Positions 7,248 to 17,200 of a stretch of DNA of 60,374 nucleotides are shown here, piece by piece. The notes under the pieces are model-generated. The model was not told where the DNA came from. It worked only from the letters and a program-made list of their open reading frames with translations, and made no database searches. The first letter of the stretch is position 1, and each line of letters begins with the position of its first letter. This DNA comes from Acidobacteriota bacterium. Its GTDB lineage: Bacteria > Acidobacteriota > Thermoanaerobaculia > Multivoradales > J023. Location of the stretch: NCBI GenBank assembly GCA_029263395.1, contig JAJCXO010000152.1, positions 1-60,374 of the forward strand, in the 5' to 3' direction. A program made the translations under genes and the position numbers.

Positions 7248-7444
7248 CGACAACTACGGACGAAACTTTGTTCAAGGCATACTCAAAGCAACTGGCAGGC
7301 ACCGTGAAGCGGGGTCCGGCCCACCAGAACGTCTAAATTCTATGAGCCCTCGAGGGCTGCAACCCGCCGCGCCAAGCGATCTCGCCCGACCCACCGGGTT
7401 CTCTTGGCGCCGTCGGGAGCGGGTTCTTTCAAACGACCCGAGCA
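7190..7444. repeat. 255-bp direct repeat, copy B
   Basis: This is the partner of 1553-1807. Its left part is the end of the acetyltransferase fragment. Its right part (7340-7444), read on the minus strand, supplies the last residues and the stop codon of the large FG-GAP lipoprotein gene. The junction at 7444/7445 lies inside that gene, so the repeat replaced or overwrote the original 3' end. Confidence 0.85.
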
Positions 7445-10400
7445 GGGGTCATAGGCCATGCCACGATAGGGTAGGGGCTCGACGGTTTGAGCGCAGGAGA
7501 CGTTGGGGTCGCCGTCTTTCTCCCAGCCCTCGGAATGCAGGAAGTAGGTCCGGCGCCAGCCGGCGGGGAGTGAGGGCAGATTCGCGACGCCGAAGCGAAG
7601 ATGGACCTCGTCGCCGGATCCGAGGACGGCGAGTTGGTCATCAGCTTGGCCCAGCAGATCGCCAACTTGGCCAAAGGCGGTGTAATAACCCTCGAGCTCT
7701 TGCCAAGACAGCGTCAGCTCTCGGCCGGTGGAGTCCAGGCGCCATGGGGTGTCGCGTCGGTTGGTGTAGTCAAACTCATAGGGGCCGTTGGCGGCGGTTC
7801 GGAACCAGCGTGAAAACCCACCCCAGCGTAGGTCGGCATTAACTGGGGCGAGTCGATGCAGACGGTGCGGGGTGGTGTCGACCGGTTGTAACGCGGCGAC
7901 GGCGATGTGATCCCAATAGACTTCAAAATCGGTGGTGAGGCGTAACTGGGGATGTGCGGGATCGAGGACACCGGTGAGATCAACCACGATCGGTTTGGTT
8001 TTGCCGGAGGGCAATCCGACCTCGACGTCGGTCCGTCGCCAACCGCCGTGGCCGTCGTCAACCACGAGGATCGGGAAGACCGGCGCACCAGCGGGATCCT
8101 GAGAGCGGGCGACGTTGGTGCTGGTATTGCCCCAATGTAGCCAACCTACCAAAATCAGCGCCGGGTGTTCGGCGGCGGCGAGGTCCGGTGGTAGCTCAAC
8201 GGTCAAACGGTGCGGTTGGACCGCACCCTGGTAGCGGTTGGCGCCGGAGTGGTTGGTCAGGTAACGGTCGTCTCGCGCCCGCACTACTTCCAGAACGTCT
8301 CGCCCCTGATCATCGCGCACCGAGGTGGGGGACATGAGAGGAGATAGGAGGCGGAGAGCCAGCCCTCGAATCGGCCGCTTCAGCCACTGTTCGCCGTTGT
8401 AAACCTCAACGAACTCCGGCGCGTCAACCGCCACCAACTCAACCTGGTCCAAGTAGAGCGCTTCACGCAACTCTTCGGTGATCACCAGCTCCAAGGCTCC
8501 GGCGTGCTCACCAGTCTCGAGGGGAGCGACCCAGCTTGGGAGTCTTAGGTATTCTTCCGGGTCGGGGGGCACGTAGTGTCCGGGAGCGGCGAGCATGCCG
8601 ACTGGGCTGAGGCCAAGAATGTCGGTCACAAATCGTTGCTGCCGGCCGTCCCAAGCGTATAGGAAGGGACACGAGCCTTCGACTCGCATCGAAAGCTCCA
8701 GGGTGTGCTCGGCTTCCGCTGCGGGCTCGAACAGATACTCGCTGATGCCGTTGGGCCAGGTCGCCTTGATCACTGCCGGTTGCTCACGGCCGAGACCGAG
8801 GGTGACGTTGGGGCGGCGGAGCTCCAACCACTGCACCGAGTCGCCGGCAGACACTTGTAACCGTACACCGTGACCGTCGCGGGGCACCTTCCGAGCTGGC
8901 GCAGTGAGATACAGGGTTAGCCACCCTTGATGCTCGGCGCCGCGACTGCGGAAAGTCCGCAGCAAGCCGGCTTCGCCCCAGGACAGTACGTCCGGATCGT
9001 GGTCGCCGTCGAGATCGAGGGTCAATGCACCGCGGGCTGCCGGCCACGGTTTTGCCAGGAGGTCGGTGCGGACGTCAAAACGTCCGGTACTGTCGTTGAG
9101 CAGCGCCACCAGACCGGCGCCTTGCGGCCCGGCAGCGGTGCCCGCAACCAGCAGATCCTGGTCGCCGTCGAGGTCGAGGTCGGCGACGGTGAGCTGCTTG
9201 GGCTGGATGTTCTCGGAGAACAAAAGAGTGTCGGCTTGTGCCTGGTCGTCACGGCTCAAGTGTGCCCGGCCATCACCGCGCCAAAAAGCGAAGCCGCGCT
9301 TCAGCAAGACGACAACATCCATATGGCTGTCGGCATTGGTATCCAGGGTGACGAGCTGTAAGGGTTGCTCGCCTCGCGGCAGTGCCAGGCGGGTATGTAG
9401 TCCAAAATCTCCCTGACGCCAGTTGCGCAAGACCAGCAGCTCAGTGCTGGTGGTCAGGATCAGATCTTGGTCCGCATCCGCATCCAGGTCGCTGCTGGTG
9501 AGATGGCGGACTCCGGCAGTGACCGGCAAGGCAGCTGGTCCGGCCGGCCCCAGCCCTGCTTCACCGCGATGGATCGCGATTATCAGCCGTCCACTGCTGT
9601 CGACCGCCAACAAGTCGAGGTCGCCATCGTGCTCGAAGTCGACCAGCAGGCCACGTCGCAAGTCGCCGGCCGCTGCCAAATCAGGATCCAGGGCAACCCT
9701 AGTCCATCGGCCCGGGGGCTCTTCACGGGTCCAGATCTCGAGGCCGCTGTCGGCGAGTGCAACAAGCTCCATGCGGCCATCACCGTCGAGGTCACCGGCC
9801 AGGATCTGTCGCCCGCCAGTGAATGCTGAAATCGGTTGGAAGGCTTCGGCGTCGGCATCTAAGAAGATCAGACGGCGATCGGTCAATAACGCGATGCCAG
9901 CCTCTCGACGGCGAGGTTTTCGGCTGCTGCTGCGGGCGGCGGTGGGATCGGGGTTTGCGCCATCAGGTGCGTTGGCGTCAGCAGCGTCGTCGGATATAGC
10001 GGCGACGGCTAAAGCGTCGTCGACCATTATCGCCTGCAGAATCTTTTCCCCGGGGTCCAGGGTCGGCATCGTCATCAGCGTCGCGGCTTGGTAACTGAGG
10101 TCTGTCGCTGGTGGCCTCAGCCGTGGTCCGCCGCCGACGGGTCGACTGAAGAGGGTCGGCTCGAGACGGGCCTGCAGCTCGGTGGCATGGGACTGGAACC
10201 GTTTGGTGGCGCGCAGCAGATTGATCGCGATGCGGAATGACGGCGGGACACGGCCGCGGTCGACCTCCCCGGTGACCAGCGCCTCGGCAAGCTCACGCTG
10301 GCCTTGTTCGACGTAACGGGTGATTTCCGGATTGGCGGTCGTCGCGGCCAGCGACTGCATCAGCTCTACCGCTGGTGGGTAACGTGCCGGATCCGGTTGC

Positions 10401-11023
10401 GCTAGGGCCCAGAGCACACGTTCAGCCGCGAGGTAGGTGTTTTCCGGCCATAACTGGAGAGCTTGTTCGAGGGTTGTTCCGTGGGCCTTCGGTTCACCGC
10501 GTCGTAGGTGGATCTGGGCTAGGGCGAAGGCATAAGCTGCCTCCTCGGGCGCCAGGGTCATCGTTTCACGGACGGCCTCGAGCTCCGCGTCGTCATCGCC
10601 GTCTTCGTAGGCAAGCTTGGCGCGTAATAGGGCGATCCTAGCGTGTAGTTGTAGCGGCGCCGTGGTCTTCGCCCGCTCCAGCCACTCACGGGCGGTGGCG
10701 CGGTCACCGGTGCGGAAACTTGCCACCGCCAGGTTGTAGGCTAAGGTCGGTTCGTCAGGGGCGATCTCCAGAGCCGAGGTGAAGAGATCGCGGGCCTCGG
10801 CCCACTGGTCGATCTCGGCGTGTGCCGCACCGCGGGCGAGTCGGGAAGCGAGAATGGGAGCCGTGGGCGGTTCGGCGCAGCCCTGGAATGCGAGCAGCAG
10901 AACGGTCGCTGCCGCCAGGGTGCTCGACGTTACGGTCCTCCAGGTTACAGTGTTCGACGTTTCGGTGTTCGACGTTACGGTGCTCGACGTTACGGTGCTC
11001 GACGTCAGGATGCTCGACGTCAC
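7340..11023 (-). CDS. TPR/FG-GAP/ASPIC-UnbV lipoprotein (CRTAC1-like) with a repeat-derived C-terminus
   Basis: The protein has 1227 residues. After an unusual Thr/Ser-rich start comes a lipoprotein signal ending LLLAFQGC (lipobox near residue 49). Tetratricopeptide-like helices follow at about residues 55-215, then FG-GAP/VCBS-type propeller repeats with DxDxDGxxD calcium loops (for example DLDLDGDQDLLVAG), and an ASPIC/UnbV-like segment. A long C-terminal beta-rich domain contains SCPFLYAWDGRQQRFVTDIL. Such proteins are common in acidobacteria and are thought to act outside the inner membrane; their biochemical role is unsettled. The GTG start overlaps the upstream stop (GTGA) and lies inside a 15-bp tandem repeat, with no alternative start before the signal sequence. 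The last 34 residues (SGRLKEPAPDG onward) come from the 255-bp repeat, so the native tail is lost. Confidence 0.75.
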   Translation of the reverse strand: MTSSILTSSTVTSSTVTSNTETSNTVTWRTVTSSTLAAATVLLLAFQGCAEPPTAPILASRLARGAAHAEIDQWAEARDLFTSALEIAPDEPTLAYNLAVASFRTGDRATAREWLERAKTTAPLQLHARIALLRAKLAYEDGDDDAELEAVRETMTLAPEEAAYAFALAQIHLRRGEPKAHGTTLEQALQLWPENTYLAAERVLWALAQPDPARYPPAVELMQSLAATTANPEITRYVEQGQRELAEALVTGEVDRGRVPPSFRIAINLLRATKRFQSHATELQARLEPTLFSRPVGGGPRLRPPATDLSYQAATLMTMPTLDPGEKILQAIMVDDALAVAAISDDAADANAPDGANPDPTAARSSSRKPRRREAGIALLTDRRLIFLDADAEAFQPISAFTGGRQILAGDLDGDGRMELVALADSGLEIWTREEPPGRWTRVALDPDLAAAGDLRRGLLVDFEHDGDLDLLAVDSSGRLIIAIHRGEAGLGPAGPAALPVTAGVRHLTSSDLDADADQDLILTTSTELLVLRNWRQGDFGLHTRLALPRGEQPLQLVTLDTNADSHMDVVVLLKRGFAFWRGDGRAHLSRDDQAQADTLLFSENIQPKQLTVADLDLDGDQDLLVAGTAAGPQGAGLVALLNDSTGRFDVRTDLLAKPWPAARGALTLDLDGDHDPDVLSWGEAGLLRTFRSRGAEHQGWLTLYLTAPARKVPRDGHGVRLQVSAGDSVQWLELRRPNVTLGLGREQPAVIKATWPNGISEYLFEPAAEAEHTLELSMRVEGSCPFLYAWDGRQQRFVTDILGLSPVGMLAAPGHYVPPDPEEYLRLPSWVAPLETGEHAGALELVITEELREALYLDQVELVAVDAPEFVEVYNGEQWLKRPIRGLALRLLSPLMSPTSVRDDQGRDVLEVVRARDDRYLTNHSGANRYQGAVQPHRLTVELPPDLAAAEHPALILVGWLHWGNTSTNVARSQDPAGAPVFPILVVDDGHGGWRRTDVEVGLPSGKTKPIVVDLTGVLDPAHPQLRLTTDFEVYWDHIAVAALQPVDTTPHRLHRLAPVNADLRWGGFSRWFRTAANGPYEFDYTNRRDTPWRLDSTGRELTLSWQELEGYYTAFGQVGDLLGQADDQLAVLGSGDEVHLRFGVANLPSLPAGWRRTYFLHSEGWEKDGDPNVSCAQTVEPLPYRGMAYDPCSGRLKEPAPDGAKRTRWVGRDRLARRVAALEGS

Positions 11024-11024
11024 G
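10920..11024. repeat. Seven tandem 15-bp units at the start of the large lipoprotein gene
   Basis: Units such as GTGCTCGACGTTACG and GTGTTCGACGTTTCG follow each other without gaps from 10920 to 11024. On the coding (minus) strand they give a (TSSTV)-like pentapeptide repeat that makes up the first 35 residues of the lipoprotein. The GTG start codon itself lies in the terminal unit. Length changes in steps of one unit would keep the frame. Confidence 0.9.
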
Positions 11025-12105
11025 GCGCCAGCAGCCTTGTCAGCAGCTCAGCGATCTGCTCCGAGTCGATTTTTCCTACTCGCACGTCGCGTACTGTACC
11101 GTGATGGAGCACCGCGGTGAGCGGAATGGCGCCAGGTGGGGTTGCGCCGAGTGAGGCGAACGGACGTTGGCGCTCGATGTCGCCCCACAGTTGTTCATAG
11201 GTCACGCCACGGGCCTTCAGGAATGTGTCCACCATCTCCGACGGGCGTCCTTCGTCGAGGGAGATACCGATGACGCGGACGCCGCGGTCCCGGAACTGCT
11301 GATGAAGCAATTCGAGCTCCGGCATCTCAACCAGGCAGGCGGTACACCATGTGGCCCAGAAATTGAGCACTGCAGTGCCGCGATCGAGCTCCGACAAGTG
11401 CAAGGGCTCGGGCTCACCGATGCGGGGGAAGCTCAGGTCAGGACGTGGCGCCGACAGCTCTCCCGCTGCTGGGGCGAGCTCGTTGCGGTTGAAATTGCGA
11501 TGTCGTAGTGCAACGACGGTTGTTTCGGCGGACCCTTCGGTGAGAGTGATGTGATGGTTGACGGGCAGCTGGGTCCACACCTGCTCGTGGCCCGACGGCC
11601 AGCGGACTTCGAGTGAGCGGATTGAAAGGCAGCCACCGAGGCCAAAATGCAGGGTCGGCGCGCTTTGGGCGAGAAAGCCTGAACCGAGCTCGACCTGACG
11701 CAGCATCTGCCGATCATCACAGGAGAGCACGGCTTGTGCGCCGGCAGCGAGGGTGCCGCTGGCGGTGCCCCGCAGGTCGATCAGCGCTACGTTACCCTGA
11801 CCGGGGGTGTCGTTGCGGAAGAGTTTGAGGGTCGGATTGTTGCGGTTGTAAACCGCCAAATCGAGATCGCCGTCGCCGTCAAGATCGGCGGTGGCGGCGC
11901 CGCGGCTATCGAGGCGCAGGTAGAGCCCAAGGACGTTGCCGACTTCGTCGAAGGCGACGTGACCGTCAGCGCCTTTGCCGCGGTTTTGAAACAGCGTGTT
12001 GGGCTCTCGCCCGCTCCACGAGCGACCTTCTTCTTGCAGCAAGCGGAAGTGATCGCGATGTCCCTGCGTGCGATCTTCTTGCTGACCGCCGCTCTCGGAC
12101 GCCAT
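11020..12105 (-). CDS. ASPIC/UnbV plus thioredoxin-like (TlpA/ResA) protein; 3' part of a split gene
   Basis: The first ATG in this frame (12105) gives 361 residues. However, the frame continues upstream through SVFWRQV to the TGA at 12129-12127, and beyond it into the FG-GAP gene at 12127-14055. The segment therefore looks like the C-terminal part of one long protein. It contains an FG-GAP loop (ADLDGDGDLDLAVYN), an ASPIC/UnbV domain (about residues 95-190, ending LEVRWPSGHEQVW), and a thioredoxin fold of the TlpA/AhpC-TSA type (about residues 225-355) with the redox motif WCTAC near residue 253. Family knowledge suggests disulfide chemistry outside the cytoplasm. Without read-through the fragment would lack a signal peptide and its thioredoxin domain would stay cytoplasmic. 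It overlaps the next gene by four bases. Confidence 0.7.
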   Translation of the reverse strand: MASESGGQQEDRTQGHRDHFRLLQEEGRSWSGREPNTLFQNRGKGADGHVAFDEVGNVLGLYLRLDSRGAATADLDGDGDLDLAVYNRNNPTLKLFRNDTPGQGNVALIDLRGTASGTLAAGAQAVLSCDDRQMLRQVELGSGFLAQSAPTLHFGLGGCLSIRSLEVRWPSGHEQVWTQLPVNHHITLTEGSAETTVVALRHRNFNRNELAPAAGELSAPRPDLSFPRIGEPEPLHLSELDRGTAVLNFWATWCTACLVEMPELELLHQQFRDRGVRVIGISLDEGRPSEMVDTFLKARGVTYEQLWGDIERQRPFASLGATPPGAIPLTAVLHHGTVRDVRVGKIDSEQIAELLTRLLAP

Positions 12106-12129
12106 GACCTGGCGCCAAAAGACGCTTCA
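12098..12129 (-). other. In-frame TGA followed by a SECIS-like hairpin
   Basis: The TGA (12129-12127) separates two parts of one open frame: AKDT, stop, SVFWRQV. Eleven bases later on the minus strand GGCGCCA and TGGCGTC can pair (one G-T wobble) around a GGTCA loop, occupying 12116-12098. The loop starts 17 bases after the TGA and begins with G, within the published bacterial SECIS pattern. A simple nonsense mutation or a sequencing error are alternatives. As I recall, related CRTAC1 proteins usually carry an acidic residue here rather than cysteine, which weakens the selenocysteine idea. Confidence 0.3.
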
Positions 12130-14055
12130 CGTGTCTTTGGCTGAAGCGCCGGTATAAAAGCCGCCACAGACGAAGAGGTCGAGGTCGGTGTCGGCATCGT
12201 AATCGAAGGCGAGGTTTCCCCAGGCCCAGAAGGCGCCTTTGGCGCCGGCTTGCTCCGTCACGTCCTCGAAGCCGACATCGCGGTCGCCTTCACCGCCGAG
12301 ATTACGCAGCAGGGTGTTGCCCTTGGAGAAACGCCGATAGAGCGCGCGGTCGGCGTCTGAACCGGGGAAGTTTTCGAGGCGGGTGATGCGGTTGCCGGCG
12401 AACGATTGCATGTTGGAGATGTAGGCATCGAGCCAGAGGTCGCCGTCGAGGTCGGCCCAGGTGAGCCCCATACCGTTACCGTGGTCTTCGGCGCCGATTT
12501 TTGAAGCGATCTCCTCGAAGTGGGTTGAGCCTTCGGCGCCGACGCCAAGATTGCGGTAGAAACTGTTGGGACCATAGTCGTTGGCGACGAAGAGATCGAG
12601 GTCGCCATCGCGATCGTAATCTGCCCAGGAGGCGGCGTAGCTCCAGCGTTCACTTCCGGGGCCGAGTCCGGCGTCGAGGGTTGTGTCCGCAAACCGGAAG
12701 GCGCCGTCCGGCTCGGCGCCGAGGTTGCGCCACAGCACGTTGGGGAGTCCGTCGCGGGCGTCGACGTAGGTTTCGGGTTGATGCTCGGCGTCGATCAGAT
12801 TGTAGTTGGTGTGGTAAATGTCGACCCAGCCGTCACCGTCGTAGTCAGCAGCGGCCAGGGATTCCCATTCGCCGGCCCTGGCCAACGTTGTACTCCTGGA
12901 GCCTGAACTGCTGGAGCCCGAACTGCCGGAGTCCGACTTGCCGGAGTCCGACTTGCCGGAGTCCGCGACATCGCGGAAACGACGCGGTGCACCGTCGCCA
13001 CCTTCGTTGCGAAACAGCACCAGGCCGCGTCGTTTCAGACCCACCACCAGGTCGAGCCAGCCGTCGCGATCGAGATCGACAAACAGGCCGCTGTTGGAGT
13101 CTTGACGCAGGGTGTTGAGCTCGAGGCCACGGGCCGCGGTGACATCGTCGAAGTGCCCCGAACCATCATTTTCGTAAAGGCGGGCGGGTGCATGCAGACG
13201 AGGTAGAAAGAGATCGATGTCGCCGTCGGCGTCGAAGTCGGCAAAAACGGGGCCACCGTCGGTGTAGATCTGGGTGCCGGACTGATCGTAGCCCGGGGGT
13301 AGGCTCTGGGTCGTCACATCATGAAAGAATGGCCCGGGCGCCACGGTCGTGCGACCCTCCGAGCTGCGGACGCTGGCGATCTTCCAGCCATTGTCGGTCT
13401 GGACGAGGTCGAGAATCAGATAGAGACGATCTTCTCGCAGGCGTCCGTCCGCTTGGCGAGCGAGGATCCACACCGCCTCGCGCGTCTCGAGACCCGGGCG
13501 ATCCTCGCCCAGCTGTCGAAGCTGGATCTCCCAGGTGTGGACTTCGAGGGTCTCGACGTCGCCAAGATCCTGTAAATAGGCATTCCAGCGCTCGAGGAAT
13601 TCTGTGCTTCCAAGGTTTGCCGGGCTTTCGCCCCAGGATGAAAGCGAGATGCCGGACTCGATTCGGCCGGTGGCACCGGGATGCTGATGGAAGTCTTCGC
13701 CCTGGAAGTTGTTACCCTGAAGCGTCGACGTGAAGATCTGCTCCGCGGTCGCGACGTCCAGCTTGCCGCGTTTGATCGACTCGAAGAGTTGGCTCTTGAC
13801 GGCTCCGGCCTCACCGTTCAGTTGCTCCGTTGGCCAAGGGTTGCCAGTACCGGAGCTGGTGGACAAATCCTCGTCGGTGCTGTGGTCACCGCAAGAAGAC
13901 ACAACGAGCAACAGCAATAGAGCCAGGACTCCAGCAGTGGCGCTGGGTCGATGCGGTCCAGAGTCTGCAGGTTGATCTTTGATAGCCAATTCGAGATTCA
14001 ATGTAACAAGCCAGTCCAGGGTGTGCCCCCACCCCACCGGACGGTATTCATCCAT
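12127..14055 (-). CDS. FG-GAP/VCBS repeat lipoprotein (CRTAC1-like); 5' part of a split gene
   Basis: From the ATG at 14055 the product has 642 residues. The start is uncertain: the frame is open to 14190, and a TTG shortly before the signal sequence is also possible. The signal segment AGVLALLLLLVVSSCGD ends in a lipobox cysteine. An NTF2-like or linker region follows, then FG-GAP repeats with clear calcium loops (VFADFDADGDIDLFLPR, ADYDGDGWVDIYHTNYN, ADYDRDGDLDLFVANDYG, FDYDADTDLDLFVCGGFY). The frame stops at a TGA within GASAKDT, but homologous sequence continues in the same frame at 11020-12126, which should complete the last FG-GAP unit and the ASPIC/UnbV domain. A Ser/Gly/Lys-rich insert (SDSGK pentads) comes from 15-bp tandem repeats. 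The gene is divergent from 14233. Confidence 0.75.
   Translation of the reverse strand: MDEYRPVGWGHTLDWLVTLNLELAIKDQPADSGPHRPSATAGVLALLLLLVVSSCGDHSTDEDLSTSSGTGNPWPTEQLNGEAGAVKSQLFESIKRGKLDVATAEQIFTSTLQGNNFQGEDFHQHPGATGRIESGISLSSWGESPANLGSTEFLERWNAYLQDLGDVETLEVHTWEIQLRQLGEDRPGLETREAVWILARQADGRLREDRLYLILDLVQTDNGWKIASVRSSEGRTTVAPGPFFHDVTTQSLPPGYDQSGTQIYTDGGPVFADFDADGDIDLFLPRLHAPARLYENDGSGHFDDVTAARGLELNTLRQDSNSGLFVDLDRDGWLDLVVGLKRRGLVLFRNEGGDGAPRRFRDVADSGKSDSGKSDSGSSGSSSSGSRSTTLARAGEWESLAAADYDGDGWVDIYHTNYNLIDAEHQPETYVDARDGLPNVLWRNLGAEPDGAFRFADTTLDAGLGPGSERWSYAASWADYDRDGDLDLFVANDYGPNSFYRNLGVGAEGSTHFEEIASKIGAEDHGNGMGLTWADLDGDLWLDAYISNMQSFAGNRITRLENFPGSDADRALYRRFSKGNTLLRNLGGEGDRDVGFEDVTEQAGAKGAFWAWGNLAFDYDADTDLDLFVCGGFYTGASAKDT
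12890..12964. repeat. Five tandem 15-bp units inside the FG-GAP gene
   Basis: Units GAACTGCTGGAGCCC, GAACTGCCGGAGTCC and two copies of GACTTGCCGGAGTCC, with a more diverged first unit, run from 12890 to 12964. On the coding strand they encode the pentads SDSGK, SDSGK, SDSGS, SGSSS and SGSRS between two propeller blades. The unit length is the same as at 10920-11024 though the sequence differs. Confidence 0.85.
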
Positions 14056-14232
14056 CCGACGCCTCGGGTGGCTGGTGCCTCTCTTTCTTCGTCGCGCAGT
14101 CTCAGATCGGTTGACAGGAGAGGTGAGAGGTTTGTCTCCTCGGGCGCACTGAGTGATCAGGAACCCCCAAATTGCAGAACTGGCCGCCAACGGCCATCAT
14201 CTGCTGGTCTATCACCCATGAGGAGACATTCG

Positions 14233-17200
14233 ATGCTCGGACAAGGCACCACCCTAACGCTCCCTGCTTCAGGCTCAGACGCTTCAGGCCTCTCACCTTC
14301 GACTCCGATCGAAGTCCACGTCCAGAGTGAGCTGATGGAACATTACGAGGCCGGCGCGCATGTGGCGTGTCGTCGCCGATTACAGGTGGTTCACGCCGCG
14401 GGTCAACAGTCCGCTGTGCTGTTCGCCGGCCATGACGATGCGCTCTACCTGGCCCAACGCAACAACCGGAAAGACAAAGGATGGCGAATCGAGTCTCTGA
14501 CCGCAGCGTTTGGCGAGGGCGTGAAAGTGGACAGCTTCTCGGTGATCAACCGGCCGGACGACAAAACCCAAGTTGCACTGGCGATTTCGCGACCGTCGGA
14601 CCCGGGGTCCAGCGAGATCCATGAAACCGCTTGGCTGCGACTCGACGAGCCAGACAAAACCGAGTGGCGGCCGCGGGGTAAACAACCCGGGGTGCGTATG
14701 GTCGAGTCGACTTATGGCCGCGTCACCTTCGATGGTCGCACTCACCAGGACGTGTTGGTGGCGGTGGGTAGTGATGGCAATCTCTACCGCATCCACCTCG
14801 GGGAAGGATCACCGAAGATCGAAATGATGGGCGGCGGAGGTGCCGCGCCAGCTTTCGGCTATCGATCCTCGAGCGGGCGGACGGAGCCAGGGGTGTGGGT
14901 GTTGGGAGACAAGAGATTCGTCTTTATCCTGCTGCGGACACACACTGCGATTGTCAATCCGGATTGGGATCCATCCGCCATGGCCGACGACTCGACGTTC
15001 TCGACTCCTACGCGTTTTTACTACACCGAAGGCAACAGGCTATTGTTGGCGATCGGTGATGAGACCCAAGACCTCGCCCGGCTGAGCTCACGCGGCCAGC
15101 CCGAAGAGCGCTGTGACCAACTCATCCTGACAGAGCGGTCCGGGTACAAGGCACTCTACCTGCGTACCAAAAGCGGCAAGTTGATGATTTCGATCTTGCA
15201 GAGCATCGGGCCCGACGGTGAGAAGTGGTCACCCCCGCGACGACTGCGGGGAGATGTCGCGGGACTCGACGGTGGCTACGTTGCTCCGGTATCCGGCCAT
15301 CGGCACGAGCTGTTCCTGGCCAGCGACGGCCATTTGATCCACCTCTGGCAGGACCGCCGCTCAACCCGTTGGATCTCATCAGAGGTTTTGTTGCCCAGCG
15401 TCGACAAGATTCATCATGTGATGACCAGCACCACCCGCATTCAGCTGAGGACTGCCAATCACGAGGGTTTACACAACCATAAAGTGCGGCTCCGCGCCAC
15501 CGAAGCGGTATGGCTGACGGTCAACGGCGAAGCGTTTTTTCTCGATACCGGGGAACAACGGGAATTGATCACGGACGGCCACGGCAGCTTGACGGTCATC
15601 GGTCATTTGTCGAGCCTGGCGATCCCCCGCTTTCAGATCGAAACCGATCTCTTCGAGCAAGCCGTCAACATCGACCCGGTGGCTCATCTGCAGAAGAAGT
15701 TACGTCATGCCGCCAGCACGAACCTCAACCAGGTGATGATCGGTGAGGGGCATCGCCGGGAAAAACTGCTCAAAGGCCGTTTCGAGAGGAATGCCGCCGA
15801 GGGAGCCAAGGCGCTCGAGAAGTTTGCCGAGGGACTCGACCGCTGGCAGCTAGGCGGTGTCGCTACCCCCGGAGTCTCTCTGGCAGCTCCGAACCAGCCG
15901 TTCACATCCGAGCTCGGACCCGAGGGGCGGACTCAAGACTATTGCTGGAGCCTCGAACTGCAAAACGGCGTTGCGGTCTATCGCGACGCCGCGGCAACCC
16001 GTCAAGAGCTGCTGACGCCCGAATTCGATCGTATCGTACGAGTGGCAGCCGGTAACCGCAGCTGGCTGGGCACCCTGCTGGAACACATCCTTCATGGAGC
16101 AGACGACATCCTGACGTTGGTCTTCAACGGCGCTAGCGTATTCATCCGAACCGTGGAAGGCGTGATCGAGTTTGTTGCCGAGTTGGCGGAACAGTTTCTG
16201 CACATCATCAAGGTTTCGTTGAAGATGTTCCTTGGCATCGACCTCGACATGGCCATCAAGTGGCTGGGCTTCATCTTCAATTGGGAAGATATTCTCGCTA
16301 CCCACAACGTCATGGTGCGCACAGCCGACCAGACACTGACCGACGCCCGCGGCAAGTTGGAGGCATTCAAAGAGCAGTTGAGCACCTACCTGGACGAGCT
16401 CGCCCACAAGGTGGACCAGCTCGAGATCCCCAAACCGCTTCAGGGCAAAAATCACCAAGTCTTGAGCGATGAACATGCACGCCACGGAGGGGCAGGCGAA
16501 GCGCACCAAGAGGTGGTGCAGAAACATCGAGACACCCTCGACAACCATCCCACCATGGCTTGGGCGGGCCATCAAATGACCCATGGGCAGCCGGCGGGGC
16601 ATCCACCTCCAGAGGCCTTGCTCGGCGACCTAGATGCAGAACGCAAACAGAACCTGCTGAGGTTCTTCAACAAGGTCCACGCCCACGGCAGCTCGGTGAC
16701 CGCGGGCTTCAAGACCCATCACCAGACGATGAAGACCCTATTCGAATCGGAAGAGGTCAAGCTCGAAGAGGTTCTCAGTCAGTTTGTACACGATTTGCTG
16801 CGGGTTGGCGTTGAGGTGGTCAAGGAAATTGCTACGGAATTCGTGGGAGTTGTGGAGGATCTCATCACCGTGGTGGACCACCTGCTGCAGCGGGAAATAC
16901 AGATCCCCTTTTTGACTGCCCTCTACAAGACTGTCATCCATGGTGGAGGCACGCTGACACCGATCAACGCGATGTTGCTGGTGGCGGCCATTCCGGCAAC
17001 GATCTTCAGCAAGGCCCTACAAAAAAAACCACCGTTTCAGGGGCTCGAGAACAAAAGTCTTGCCGACCCTGCCTTCAAGCAAGCTTGGACGGTGTGGGCC
17101 GCCGGGGTTGGCGGCGCAACGCTGCAGAGCCTTCGGTTTGGTCTTCGATTCGTCAAGAGTTTTGTCGACCTCTCGTGGCTGGGCTACCTAGCCATGTTTG

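Noticed and set aside
13951..14232. Upstream extension of the 1161-residue protein
   Set aside because: The extension overlaps the divergent lipoprotein gene, is Arg/Pro/Ser-rich, and the ATG at 14233 has a clear GAGGAGA site.
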